A DNA stretch of 32,950 nt from contig VGBW01000013.1 in NCBI GenBank assembly GCA_016870365.1, positions 1 to 32,950 of the forward strand, given 5' to 3'. Made by a program: the position numbers and the translations under genes. Below, piece after piece: positions 7,145 to 14,468 of the stretch. This DNA is from Actinomycetota bacterium (GTDB lineage Bacteria > Actinomycetota > Actinomycetes > Nanopelagicales > Nanopelagicaceae). Within the stretch, counting starts at the first letter, position 1. Every line of letters starts with the position of its first letter. The notes below the pieces were generated by a model. The model did no database searches and was not told the origin of the DNA. It saw only the letters and a list, made by a program, of their open reading frames with translations.

Positions 7145-8626
7145 CTAGGAGAAGTCCTTGCTGAGTGATTCATGGCTCTTCTTGGACAAAGTTGCCACGC
7201 CTAGTCCGACCAACATTGCAATAAATGGCGATAGGACTAAGAACCAACCAAGACTGGACAGTTTCCAGGCGCTCTCGGGAAGAGTTGGATCAACATTGGC
7301 GGCGACCGTCCCAGCAAGTAGGTTGAATCGAGACATCAGGAGGTACAGACCTCCGACAAGTAGAACGATGGAAACCACAGGTGCGACTCTTGTCTTCCAT
7401 ACATTTCCGCCGCCTTGGGAGCTGAAGTAGCGAAGGACTGCTAGCGAGACCAGAATTTCAATTGCCACGATAGCAATAACTGCGATACCGCTCATCCAAC
7501 TGAACAACTTGGTGTAAGGATCTAAACCACCGGCTGCAAAAATAACGATGACAAGTCCGGCAATGGCCGAAGTGACCATTGATGCCATCTGTGGCGCGCC
7601 CGAGGCATTGGTAGTTGCTAGGTTCTTTGGCATCACGCCGGCACGACCCATCGCGTAGAAGTAGCGTGAAGCAGCATTCTGGAAAGCGAGCAACCCAGCG
7701 AAGAGTGAGGTAAGAATAAAAATCTGCATGAGGTCGACGATCCATGTTCCTACATACTCGCCTCCAAGACTGAATAGAACGCTCGCAGGATCAGAAAGAT
7801 CACTCGAGCGTGCCAAGACCTGTTCGACGGCTTTGCTAGATCCCATGCCAACGACCATGGCGAAAGACACGAAGGCAAATAGAACGGAAATAGCTATGAT
7901 TGCAAAATAAGTCGCTCTTGGTACATCACGTTTCGGATCTCTCGACTCTTCACCATAGATGGCGGTGGCTTCGAAACCGATGAACGAAGCAAACGCAAAC
8001 GCAAGAGCGATTCCCGCAGTGCCGGCAAAACCTCCGGCAAATACATTTGCTGGATTAAAGGACGCCCCAAGATCCATCGGCTCCGGGCCCCCTTTGGCAA
8101 AAATTGCTAGACCTACGATGACTAGGGAGAGGAGTTCTACCACTAGCAGAGTTCCAAGTATCTTGGCACCAATGTCGACGCTGAGAATCGAGAGGACTGT
8201 TACAGCCAGCCAACCAATGAGTGCCCAAGCCCACCAAGTCAGATTCAGCCCGTAGTCCGCCATTGTGATGTTCATGACCAACCCGAAGAAGCCATATATT
8301 GCTAACTGAATTGTTATGTACCCCACCAATGATGCATAAGCCGAAGCAACTCCCGCTTTCACACCAAGGCCCCGGCCGACAAATGCGAAGAAGGCGCCCG
8401 TGTTTGTGACGTGGTTGCTCATGGTCGCATAACCAACAGAGAAGAACAGTAGAGCGATACCCGTGGCCAGGTAAGCGCCCGGGGTTGCGCCACCATTGCC
8501 GAGAACTATTGCTACCGGTACCGCGCCGGTCATTCCAATAAGGGGGGCAGAGGCTGCAACGACGAAGAAAACTATGCCGAAAACGCCAAGCCTGCCCTTC
8601 CTCAATGAAGTATTTTCACTTGCCAT
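7145..8626 (-). CDS. APC-family amino acid/amine permease (second)
   Basis: 493 residues with 12 or more hydrophobic segments, typical of the APC superfamily. The first helix contains APLIGMTGAVP, helices 2-3 contain NTGAFFAFVGRGLG, helix 6 runs into FIGFEATAIYGEESRDPKRDVPRAT, and the C-terminal SKDFS tail is cytoplasmic. The start is ATG 8626, five bases after AAGGAG; longer in-frame versions lack a ribosome site and would run into the palindromic operator at 8655-8672. It is divergent from the acetoacetate-decarboxylase-family gene and shares the operator found at the other promoters of this cluster. It probably imports the amine or amino acid degraded by the cluster. Substrate unknown. Confidence 0.85.
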   Translation of the reverse strand: MASENTSLRKGRLGVFGIVFFVVAASAPLIGMTGAVPVAIVLGNGGATPGAYLATGIALLFFSVGYATMSNHVTNTGAFFAFVGRGLGVKAGVASAYASLVGYITIQLAIYGFFGLVMNITMADYGLNLTWWAWALIGWLAVTVLSILSVDIGAKILGTLLVVELLSLVIVGLAIFAKGGPEPMDLGASFNPANVFAGGFAGTAGIALAFAFASFIGFEATAIYGEESRDPKRDVPRATYFAIIAISVLFAFVSFAMVVGMGSSKAVEQVLARSSDLSDPASVLFSLGGEYVGTWIVDLMQIFILTSLFAGLLAFQNAASRYFYAMGRAGVMPKNLATTNASGAPQMASMVTSAIAGLVIVIFAAGGLDPYTKLFSWMSGIAVIAIVAIEILVSLAVLRYFSSQGGGNVWKTRVAPVVSIVLLVGGLYLLMSRFNLLAGTVAANVDPTLPESAWKLSSLGWFLVLSPFIAMLVGLGVATLSKKSHESLSKDFS

Positions 8627-8654
8627 ACCCGCTCCTTTGCTCATCGCTTCGAAA

Positions 8655-8672
8655 TCGTTAACATTCGAACGA
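8655..8672. promoter_or_regulatory. 18-bp palindromic operator, copy 1
   Basis: TCGTTAACATTCGAACGA, 28 bases upstream of the permease start and in the shared region with the divergent ADC-family gene. The outer halves TCGTTA and GAACGA match the copies at 13048 and 14403. Likely bound by the MarR-type protein encoded at 13126, an inference from co-location. Confidence 0.65.
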
Positions 8673-8766
8673 ATTTGATGTAGAGTGGCGCAACTCACAC
8701 TTGAAGTCAAGGGTTTATGGGTGTTTCCTTCATGGATTCTCTGAGTGCACGCAAGGAGTCAGATAG

Positions 8767-9579
8767 ATGTCATCGCTGCATGGTTTCTTCCCTCCGCGTA
8801 CACCAAGCGGCAAGAGCGCGATCGCACCGGAGATGCCATGGTTCTACTCGGGCAACCTTCTAACCGTTGAATTTCGTACCGATCCCAAGAGCGTGCAGGC
8901 TCTACTGCCTGAAGAGATCTCATTGGCCGAGGACGATCCAGGTGCCGTCGCGCTGATATGGGCAGATTGGCAGAGCTGCTCTCAATCGAAAGAAGAACTC
9001 CTAGATCCCCTTCGGTCACAATACCTGGAAGCGTTTGTGGTCATCCGCTGTCAATATCAAGGTAAGACTTACAGCAGATGCGTGGCAATTTGGGTAACCA
9101 AGGATTTCTCACTTGCTCGTGGTTGGTTCCAGGGATATCCCAAGAAAATCGGCTCCATTGGCCTGACTCGGATCTTCAATCATGGGAAGGCAACGCCGCG
9201 ACTTGAACCCGGTGCTCAACTAGGCGCAAGTATCGCCGCCTACGACCATAGATTGGCGACCGCGCGAGTTACCCTGCGAGAGCCGTCCCAAACAGATGGG
9301 TTCGTCAATGGACATCCGATGCTTCACAGCCGTTGGGTACCTTCCATCACTCCAGGGCTTGGAAACTCTCTCGATCAATTGATAACCATGAGTGGCGTTG
9401 ATGCCGACCTCGGCCAACCATGGGCTGGCGACGCGGAACTAGAACTCCTTGATTCGCCCTGGGACGAACTCGCTTCAATACTGCCGATTAAGAAAATGAT
9501 TGGTGCCTACTACCGCGAGGTTGGTGTCACCTTCAACGGCGGTAAGCTCGTATTGGACAAGTCCAATCCCAAGATCTGA
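8767..9579 (+). CDS. Acetoacetate decarboxylase (ADC)-family protein
   Basis: 270 residues, the usual size of the ADC fold. The key feature is FQGYPKKIGS, in which the adjacent lysines (Lys126/Lys127) match the Schiff-base lysine and its pKa-lowering neighbour in acetoacetate decarboxylase. The N-terminus has the family's entry-strand pattern (PWFYSGNLLTVEFRTDP). Relatives outside solventogenic clostridia include aldolase-dehydratases and decarboxylases of other beta-keto acids, so the reaction cannot be fixed. It could decarboxylate or dehydrate an oxo-acid made from the cluster's amine. The ATG has AAGGAG nine bases upstream. It converges on the second GS-like gene with 24 bases between the ends. 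Confidence 0.75.
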   Translation: MSSLHGFFPPRTPSGKSAIAPEMPWFYSGNLLTVEFRTDPKSVQALLPEEISLAEDDPGAVALIWADWQSCSQSKEELLDPLRSQYLEAFVVIRCQYQGKTYSRCVAIWVTKDFSLARGWFQGYPKKIGSIGLTRIFNHGKATPRLEPGAQLGASIAAYDHRLATARVTLREPSQTDGFVNGHPMLHSRWVPSITPGLGNSLDQLITMSGVDADLGQPWAGDAELELLDSPWDELASILPIKKMIGAYYREVGVTFNGGKLVLDKSNPKI

Positions 9580-9603
9580 ATCGGCAACTCGATTAATTCT
9601 CGA

Positions 9604-10953
9604 TCAATACCGGAGCAAGTACTCATCCTGTTCCCACTGGGTAACTTCACGAGTCGAAGAGTCAGAGACACTATTCTGGTAACGCTCGATTTCTTCTCGC
9701 TTAAGCACAAGGAAAGTTTCCACTAGTTGCGGCGATAACTGACTCTTGAGATGGGCGTTCGCCTCAAGAGCGTCCAACGCGGCTTCAAGAGTCATGGGAA
9801 GGATCGGCGCCGATTCCATCTCATAGGCCATACCAACAGCTGCATCAGGGCACTTGAGTTTTCGTTCAATCCCATCCAGGCCAGCAGCCAAGATCGCCGC
9901 AATAATCAAATACGGATTAGCCGCACCGTCTCCGACTCGGACTTCCAACCGAGTGCCGCCGCCCCGTTCTGGCGGTATTCTCACCATGCAACTTCGATTG
10001 TCGAGTCCCCAGTTGGCACGAAATGGCGCCAGTGTGTCGGGCCCTAGCCGCTTAAATGCGTTGACTGTGGGGTTAGCAAGAGCCGTAATTGCAGCTGCGT
10101 TGGCCAAAATGCCGGCGATAAGTGAGTGGGCAATGTCTGATAGACCATCTTTTCCATCACGCATCTTGTTATTGCCACTCTTGTCAGCCACCGAGAAGTG
10201 AAGGTGGAATCCGCTGCCGCCCTCGTCGCCCCAAGGCTTACCCATGAAAGTTGCTATCTTGCCCTCGCGGTAAACCATGTCCTTAATGGCGGTCTTGAAG
10301 ATGAATGTTCTGTCGGCCGCATCTAAAGCCTCACTATGCCAGAGATTGATTTCATATTGGCTCGGACTGAATTCGTGATTACCTGCAAAAGCACCTAGTT
10401 CCATTTGATCTAGAGCACGAATGACTCGCAGAAACGTACCATCTGGATCAACCATAGACCCCGTCGTGTAAACGAATCCGAGATTCTCATGGGACCGGAA
10501 ATACTTTCCATTAACACATTTTGCGATATAGAATTCGAGCTCTGCACCGACGGTAGGCACGAGCCCATGTTTGGCATAGGCAGAAACGATCTTCTTTAGG
10601 ACTGTTCGGGGCGCGAAGTTGTTCTCGGACTCATCGGGATTAAAGGCATCAACCACGGTGCAGGCCATTCCGGGTTCGTAGGGAAGTTTGCGGACACGGC
10701 TTGAATCTAGCTTGGTAACGAAATCTTGCAGTCCGTCAGAAGCGATATTGCCTGCATTGAGAACGCCGCCGCGGTTGGTTGTCACCCATACGCCTTGGCA
10801 AAATGAAGGACCATGACCGACACCTTTCTCAAGTTCTGAGGTCAGTAGATATTTGGATCGAGTTACTCCGAGAACATCGGCATACATGACCTGCAACACA
10901 TCGACACCGAGAGATTGCAACTCCTTCTTCAAACTATCAACTGAGCTTGACAT
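9604..10953 (-). CDS. Second glutamine synthetase-like gamma-glutamyl-amine ligase
   Basis: 449 residues. GS fold: N-terminal region with VMYADVLGVTRSKYL, then catalytic-domain motifs GAELEFYI, NHEFSPSQYEINL (glutamate/metal site), GGSGFHLHFS, the WGLDNRSCMVRIP arginine motif and GTRLEVRVGDGAANPYL. It differs clearly from the ligase at 3363 and from housekeeping GlnA. Members of this group (PuuA, IpuC, AtdA1/TdnQ, GlnA3-like) attach glutamate to polyamines, isopropylamine or aniline. Start ATG 10953: GGGAG lies six bases upstream, while longer frames read through the operator at 10982. A divergent amidotransferase-fold hydrolase is next door, the same pairing as in aniline (AtdA1/A2) and isopropylamine pathways. 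Substrate not determinable here. Confidence 0.85.
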   Translation of the reverse strand: MSSSVDSLKKELQSLGVDVLQVMYADVLGVTRSKYLLTSELEKGVGHGPSFCQGVWVTTNRGGVLNAGNIASDGLQDFVTKLDSSRVRKLPYEPGMACTVVDAFNPDESENNFAPRTVLKKIVSAYAKHGLVPTVGAELEFYIAKCVNGKYFRSHENLGFVYTTGSMVDPDGTFLRVIRALDQMELGAFAGNHEFSPSQYEINLWHSEALDAADRTFIFKTAIKDMVYREGKIATFMGKPWGDEGGSGFHLHFSVADKSGNNKMRDGKDGLSDIAHSLIAGILANAAAITALANPTVNAFKRLGPDTLAPFRANWGLDNRSCMVRIPPERGGGTRLEVRVGDGAANPYLIIAAILAAGLDGIERKLKCPDAAVGMAYEMESAPILPMTLEAALDALEANAHLKSQLSPQLVETFLVLKREEIERYQNSVSDSSTREVTQWEQDEYLLRY

Positions 10954-10981
10954 TCTCATCTCCCTTTTGGCCGCATGGCTT

Positions 10982-10999
10982 TCATTAGGGCGCGAACGA
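10982..10999. promoter_or_regulatory. 18-bp palindromic operator, copy 2 (weaker)
   Basis: TCATTAGGGCGCGAACGA, 28 bases upstream of the GS-like ligase start and in the divergent region with the hydrolase. The right half CGAACGA matches the other copies exactly; the left half has A for G at position 3 and the centre differs. It is therefore the least symmetric of the four. Confidence 0.5.
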
Positions 11000-11090
11000 T
11001 ATTCTAGGGTTTGCTGGGGTATTCTTGGCAAGAACCTCAGAGCCAAATTGGAGTTGTTTCTCGCTTTTATCCATCGTGAAGGAGGCAAGA

Positions 11091-11798
11091 GTGAAAGCCC
11101 TCTTTGTCGAGCATGACCATGTTTCACCGCCCGGTCCGGTTGCTGAGCGGTTACAACATCATGGTTTTGAGATTGCTGAAGTTGTAGTGGTGAGCGAGGA
11201 AAACTTCAAGAAACCTAACATCACCTTTGTTCCTCCTGATGCAAGTGAATACGACTTGATCGTTCCCCTTGGTGCGCCATGGGGGGCATGGGATGACGGA
11301 TGCATTGGCAAGTGGCTATTGCCAGAGGTGGACTGGATTCGCACCATAGTCGAATCAGGCAAACCGGTCCTTGGTATCTGCTTTGGCGGTCAATTGATGG
11401 CAAGAGCTCTCGGCGGGTCAGTAGCTAGGGCACCTCAATGTGAGATTGGATGGAAGTCAATCTGGAGTGATCAACCTGATTTGGTTCCAGAAGGGCCTTG
11501 GTTCCAATTCCATTACGACCAATGGAAGTTGCCCCCCGGTGCTAGAGAAATTGCACGAAACCCAATTGCCTCTCAAGCATTCGTCATAAGAAACTCCCTG
11601 GCGGTGCAATTCCACCCTGAAGTTAATGCCACTTCGCTAAAGCAATGGCTTGACTGGGGTGGTCGAAGTGAAGTAACTGATGATGGCCAAGATCCAGAGA
11701 TCATGCTTGCGCAAACCATTGCCTACGAACCAGCAGCGCGAGAACGCACGTTCAAACTAGTCGATTCATTCTTGAAGCAAGTCGCAGGCCTAATCTAG
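11091..11798 (+). CDS. Class I amidotransferase-fold hydrolase, probable gamma-glutamyl-amide hydrolase
   Basis: 235 residues of the class I glutamine amidotransferase fold. Catalytic triad visible: nucleophile Cys97 in GICFGGQ, His175 and Glu177 in QFHPE. No synthetase domain is attached. The start is GTG 11091, five bases after a perfect AAGGAGG; an upstream in-frame ATG lacks a site. It is divergent from the GS-like ligase and probably cleaves a gamma-glutamyl intermediate to release glutamate, or, like AtdA2/TdnT of aniline degraders, limits build-up of the gamma-glutamyl compound. The stop overlaps the convergent P450 stop by four bases. Confidence 0.8.
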   Translation: MKALFVEHDHVSPPGPVAERLQHHGFEIAEVVVVSEENFKKPNITFVPPDASEYDLIVPLGAPWGAWDDGCIGKWLLPEVDWIRTIVESGKPVLGICFGGQLMARALGGSVARAPQCEIGWKSIWSDQPDLVPEGPWFQFHYDQWKLPPGAREIARNPIASQAFVIRNSLAVQFHPEVNATSLKQWLDWGGRSEVTDDGQDPEIMLAQTIAYEPAARERTFKLVDSFLKQVAGLI

Positions 11799-13036
11799 CG
11801 AAGATGAACTTTCACCGGCATTCTCTTAATGCCGTGGACGAAATTGGATCTCAAGTAATCGACTTTGCCTACGATGTCCATCGAATCAATCCTAGAAATC
11901 AGGTCCTCGAACATCACTCTGAGTTCAATTCGAGCCAAGGCATTGCCGAGGCACATATGAGGACCACTCCGACCAAAAGTCATATGTTCATTTGGAGTGC
12001 GCGTGACGTCGAAGCTATCAGGATTATCAAAAAACGCCCCGTCGCGGTTTCCTGAAGCGAACCATGTGACAATCTTCTCTCCTTTTTTCACCGTATCGCC
12101 ATGAAGTTCGACATCCTTCGTTGCAGTCCGCCTGAAGTGGTAGACCGGACTGGCGAATCTCAAGAATTCTTCCACTGCCCAGGGAATTAGATCAGGGTCT
12201 TCCTGCAGTCGTGCAAGTTGGTTTGGATGCTCAATTAGATTAATCATCGTATGGGTGATGGTATGCCGGGTCGTCTCATTACCTGCAACTACCAACAAGA
12301 GGAAGTTGGTATGAAAGTCGCGCTCGGTCAAAGGAACTCCATCGCTCATCTCCCCGTTTACCAAGACGGAGATCAAATCCGAACCATTCTTTCCCCGCCG
12401 CTCCTTGGCAAGGGCATCCCCGTAAGCGAACACCTCAAGGGCCGCTGGTGAACGGAAAGGAACCAATCGATACTTCTCGCTATCTGGATCGCTAAGCAAG
12501 ATATCTGCATGCTCTGGATCGTCAAAACCAATCATGCGATTTCCCCACTCGATAAGCTGACGATTGTCCTCAGCTGGAACATCAAGTAGCTGTGCCAAAA
12601 CATTTATCGGAAAGTCTGCGGCTACATCCTTAACAAAGTCGAACTCGCCTTTTGCAAAAGCGTTATCTAGCGTTGTCGCGGTGAGTCCGCGAAGGAATGT
12701 CTCGTAGCGAGCGACCGCAGCTGGGGTGAATTGACCCTGCAACAGGCGACGAAGTGCTCGGTGTCGAGCGCCATCAGTCTCAAGGAGTGAGCGTCGAGCT
12801 TCTTCTTGTTCAGCATCAACCTCCTCGAGGTTGGTGAAACGCTCACTTGTGAAAGTTGCTGGGTCACGCAGTATCGAGACGATGTCGTGATAGCGAGTGA
12901 CAGACCAGAACCCATGATTTGGGGCGACTTCTTCACTCCAATGGAGAGGTTCTACCTCTCTCAATCTCTTGAAAACCGACCAGGGAGCGCCGGGCTCAAA
13001 GAGATTGACATCGGCAAGATTTATCGAAGAACCCAT
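11795..13036 (-). CDS. Cytochrome P450 monooxygenase (bacterial class I)
   Basis: 413 residues, soluble bacterial type. Landmarks: C-helix segment with ARHRALRRLL, I-helix AGNETTRH (acid-threonine oxygen-activation pair), K-helix EFLR (ExxR), a PVYHFRRTA strand, and heme loop FGRSGPHMCLGNALAR with ligand Cys362. It needs electrons from a ferredoxin and a reductase, which are encoded at 17768 and 17996. I choose ATG 13036, five bases after GGAG; GTG 13042 and ATG 13039 are close alternatives. In mycobacterial morpholine/piperidine degraders a P450, a ferredoxin, a reductase and a GS-like gene also sit together, so N-dealkylation or hydroxylation of an amine or its gamma-glutamyl derivative is plausible. 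Confidence 0.9.
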   Translation of the reverse strand: MGSSINLADVNLFEPGAPWSVFKRLREVEPLHWSEEVAPNHGFWSVTRYHDIVSILRDPATFTSERFTNLEEVDAEQEEARRSLLETDGARHRALRRLLQGQFTPAAVARYETFLRGLTATTLDNAFAKGEFDFVKDVAADFPINVLAQLLDVPAEDNRQLIEWGNRMIGFDDPEHADILLSDPDSEKYRLVPFRSPAALEVFAYGDALAKERRGKNGSDLISVLVNGEMSDGVPLTERDFHTNFLLLVVAGNETTRHTITHTMINLIEHPNQLARLQEDPDLIPWAVEEFLRFASPVYHFRRTATKDVELHGDTVKKGEKIVTWFASGNRDGAFFDNPDSFDVTRTPNEHMTFGRSGPHMCLGNALARIELRVMFEDLISRIDSMDIVGKVDYLRSNFVHGIKRMPVKVHLR

Positions 13037-13047
13037 CATCACTCCAC

Positions 13048-13065
13048 TCGTTAGGATACGAACGA
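13048..13065. promoter_or_regulatory. 18-bp palindromic operator, copy 3
   Basis: TCGTTAGGATACGAACGA, 11 bases upstream of the P450 start in the P450/MarR divergent region. It lies just after a possible minus-strand -10 box (TATTCT preceded by TG), so a bound repressor would cover the P450 transcription start. The MarR gene would be autoregulated from the same site or nearby. Confidence 0.68.
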
Positions 13066-13088
13066 AACGAGAATACCACCGGCTATCT

Positions 13089-13118
13089 TTGGTTAGAAGC
13101 GATTTCTGCAGATAAGAT
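13089..13118 (+). promoter_or_regulatory. Putative promoter of the MarR gene; leaderless transcript
   Basis: TTGGTT (13089-13094) and TAAGAT (13113-13118), 18 bases apart, resemble -35 and -10 boxes. The expected start of transcription, about 7 bases on, coincides with the ATG at 13126. No ribosome site precedes that ATG, so the message may be leaderless. Confidence 0.4.
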
Positions 13119-13125
13119 ACAAATT

Positions 13126-13653
13126 ATGGCCGGCTCTCATACACTCGCTGAGACCGAGCGCCAAGTTTCTTCCTTGCTTCGTGGCATGAATATTGACTTC
13201 AAGGCTATGACGGTGGTGTCCAATCTATTCCGTGCAGCAAACGCTGCAAGGAATCACCTCGAGCGAGAAGTCCTTAGCGGCAACCGCCTCTCTTGGACTG
13301 GCTTTGTAGTGCTCTGGGTGGTCTGGGTTTGGGGAGAGTGCGAAACACGCGAAATCGCCGAAGAGGTTGGGACTTCAAAGGCAACTCTGACCGGAGTCTT
13401 GAAGACCTTGGAACGGGATAAGTTGGTGGCAAAGCGACGATCCAAGAGCGATGGTCGCCTTGTCTTGGTTACATTAACGGGCGATGGAAAGCGATTGATG
13501 ACGCGAATCTTTCCTGAATTCAACAAACAAGAGGTCTACCTGGTCTCCTCACTTGAAGGGAGTGAACGCAAGGGCACTGCAGATGCCCTTCGCAAGATCA
13601 CGCTACACGCGCGAGGCGACCTTGCTCAGAAGGGAAAGAAAAGGAAGCGCTAG
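13126..13653 (+). CDS. MarR-family transcriptional regulator
   Basis: 175 residues. An N-terminal dimerisation helix region (ETERQVSSLLRGMN onward) is followed by a winged helix-turn-helix: TREIAEEVGTSKATLTGVLKTLER as helices and recognition helix, then KRRSKSDGRLVLVTLTGDGKRL as the wing with the conserved D-R pair. MarR proteins usually repress catabolic genes until a phenolic or other ligand binds. It sits centrally among four divergent promoter regions that carry the same 18-bp palindrome, one of them directly upstream of its own promoter, so it is the best candidate for the cluster's regulator. Its stop overlaps the convergent PuuD-like gene by four bases. Confidence 0.88.
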   Translation: MAGSHTLAETERQVSSLLRGMNIDFKAMTVVSNLFRAANAARNHLEREVLSGNRLSWTGFVVLWVVWVWGECETREIAEEVGTSKATLTGVLKTLERDKLVAKRRSKSDGRLVLVTLTGDGKRLMTRIFPEFNKQEVYLVSSLEGSERKGTADALRKITLHARGDLAQKGKKRKR

Positions 13654-14342
13654 TTTCTCGCTGCTTTGATGAAGGACTTTACTATCTCAAGCTGGTCAGC
13701 TATCTCCAGATAATTATCCTCAGGGTGCCACTGTAGGCCAAACGCCCAAGTGCGAGATGGGTATCTAACCGCCTCGACGTGCCCCTCTTGGGCAAAACCA
13801 AGCGGAGTTATCTCCCTTCCTAGTCGATCTATTGACTGATGATGGAAACAGGAAACTGAAATCATGGAACTTGAGTTACCAAGGGTCGGGTCGACTATCT
13901 TGAACTCCACGTTTGAACGATGGTTTATATGCGGTATCTGCATATGTTGAATCAAGGAGCCACCCAGAGCGACATTTGCCAACTGCGTTCCCCGGCAGAT
14001 GGTCAAGAGTGGAATCGAGGATTCCAGCGAGAATCGCACCAATTCCATATCGGTCTGATCCTGAACCGGGTCGATTCCGTAAAGCTCGCTTCTTTGGGGT
14101 GCTTCTCCATAAAGCCTGGGATCAACATCGCCCCCGCCTGGAAGCAAGACACCACCAATTCCCTCGAGTCGCTCGGACCAAGGCACGCCCACCACCGGTA
14201 GGAATGTGAGCGGTTCGCCTCCCGCAGCCCAGACTAATTCAGCGAGTTTTCGCGCTGTGACAATCCCTGAGTAACGGGTGGCGGAAGTAGAGTCTGCGAA
14301 GCGAGCGGGGATAGCTATCCGAGGCCGTACTGCACTTGCCAC
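13650..14342 (-). CDS. PuuD-like gamma-glutamyl hydrolase (peptidase C26 type)
   Basis: 230 residues. It begins with the C26 pattern RPRIAIPARF, has the LLPGGGDVDPRLYGE loop typical of gamma-glutamyl-GABA hydrolase, nucleophile Cys116 in TICRGTQ, and His206/Glu208 in GLQWHPE. PuuD removes glutamate from gamma-glutamyl-GABA in the putrescine pathway; here the substrate would be the oxidised gamma-glutamyl intermediate of the cluster. Start GTG 14342 has GGGAG six bases upstream; a longer version from ATG 14363 lacks a site. Divergent from the aldehyde dehydrogenase with an operator copy between. It is unrelated in close sequence to the hydrolase at 11091, so the cluster has two such enzymes. 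Confidence 0.85.
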   Translation of the reverse strand: MASAVRPRIAIPARFADSTSATRYSGIVTARKLAELVWAAGGEPLTFLPVVGVPWSERLEGIGGVLLPGGGDVDPRLYGEAPQRSELYGIDPVQDQTDMELVRFSLESSIPLLTICRGTQLANVALGGSLIQHMQIPHINHRSNVEFKIVDPTLGNSSSMISVSCFHHQSIDRLGREITPLGFAQEGHVEAVRYPSRTWAFGLQWHPEDNYLEIADQLEIVKSFIKAARN

Positions 14343-14402
14343 AGGAATCTCCCGTCGGTACATACTTCACAGTGAAGATTGCCTAGAGTAGCCTAAACCA
14401 TC

Positions 14403-14420
14403 TCGTTAGTATCCTAACGA
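14403..14420. promoter_or_regulatory. 18-bp palindromic operator, copy 4 (perfect)
   Basis: TCGTTAGTATCCTAACGA: perfect 7-bp inverted repeat TCGTTAG/CTAACGA around TATC. It lies between the divergent PuuD-like gene and the long rightward operon starting with the aldehyde dehydrogenase, so it could control the Hpa genes, ferredoxin, reductase and decarboxylase. Confidence 0.72.
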
Positions 14421-14468
14421 TTAGATCGCCTCCCAAATGGAGTGCTCGGCGAGGGCAGAGGATATGAA

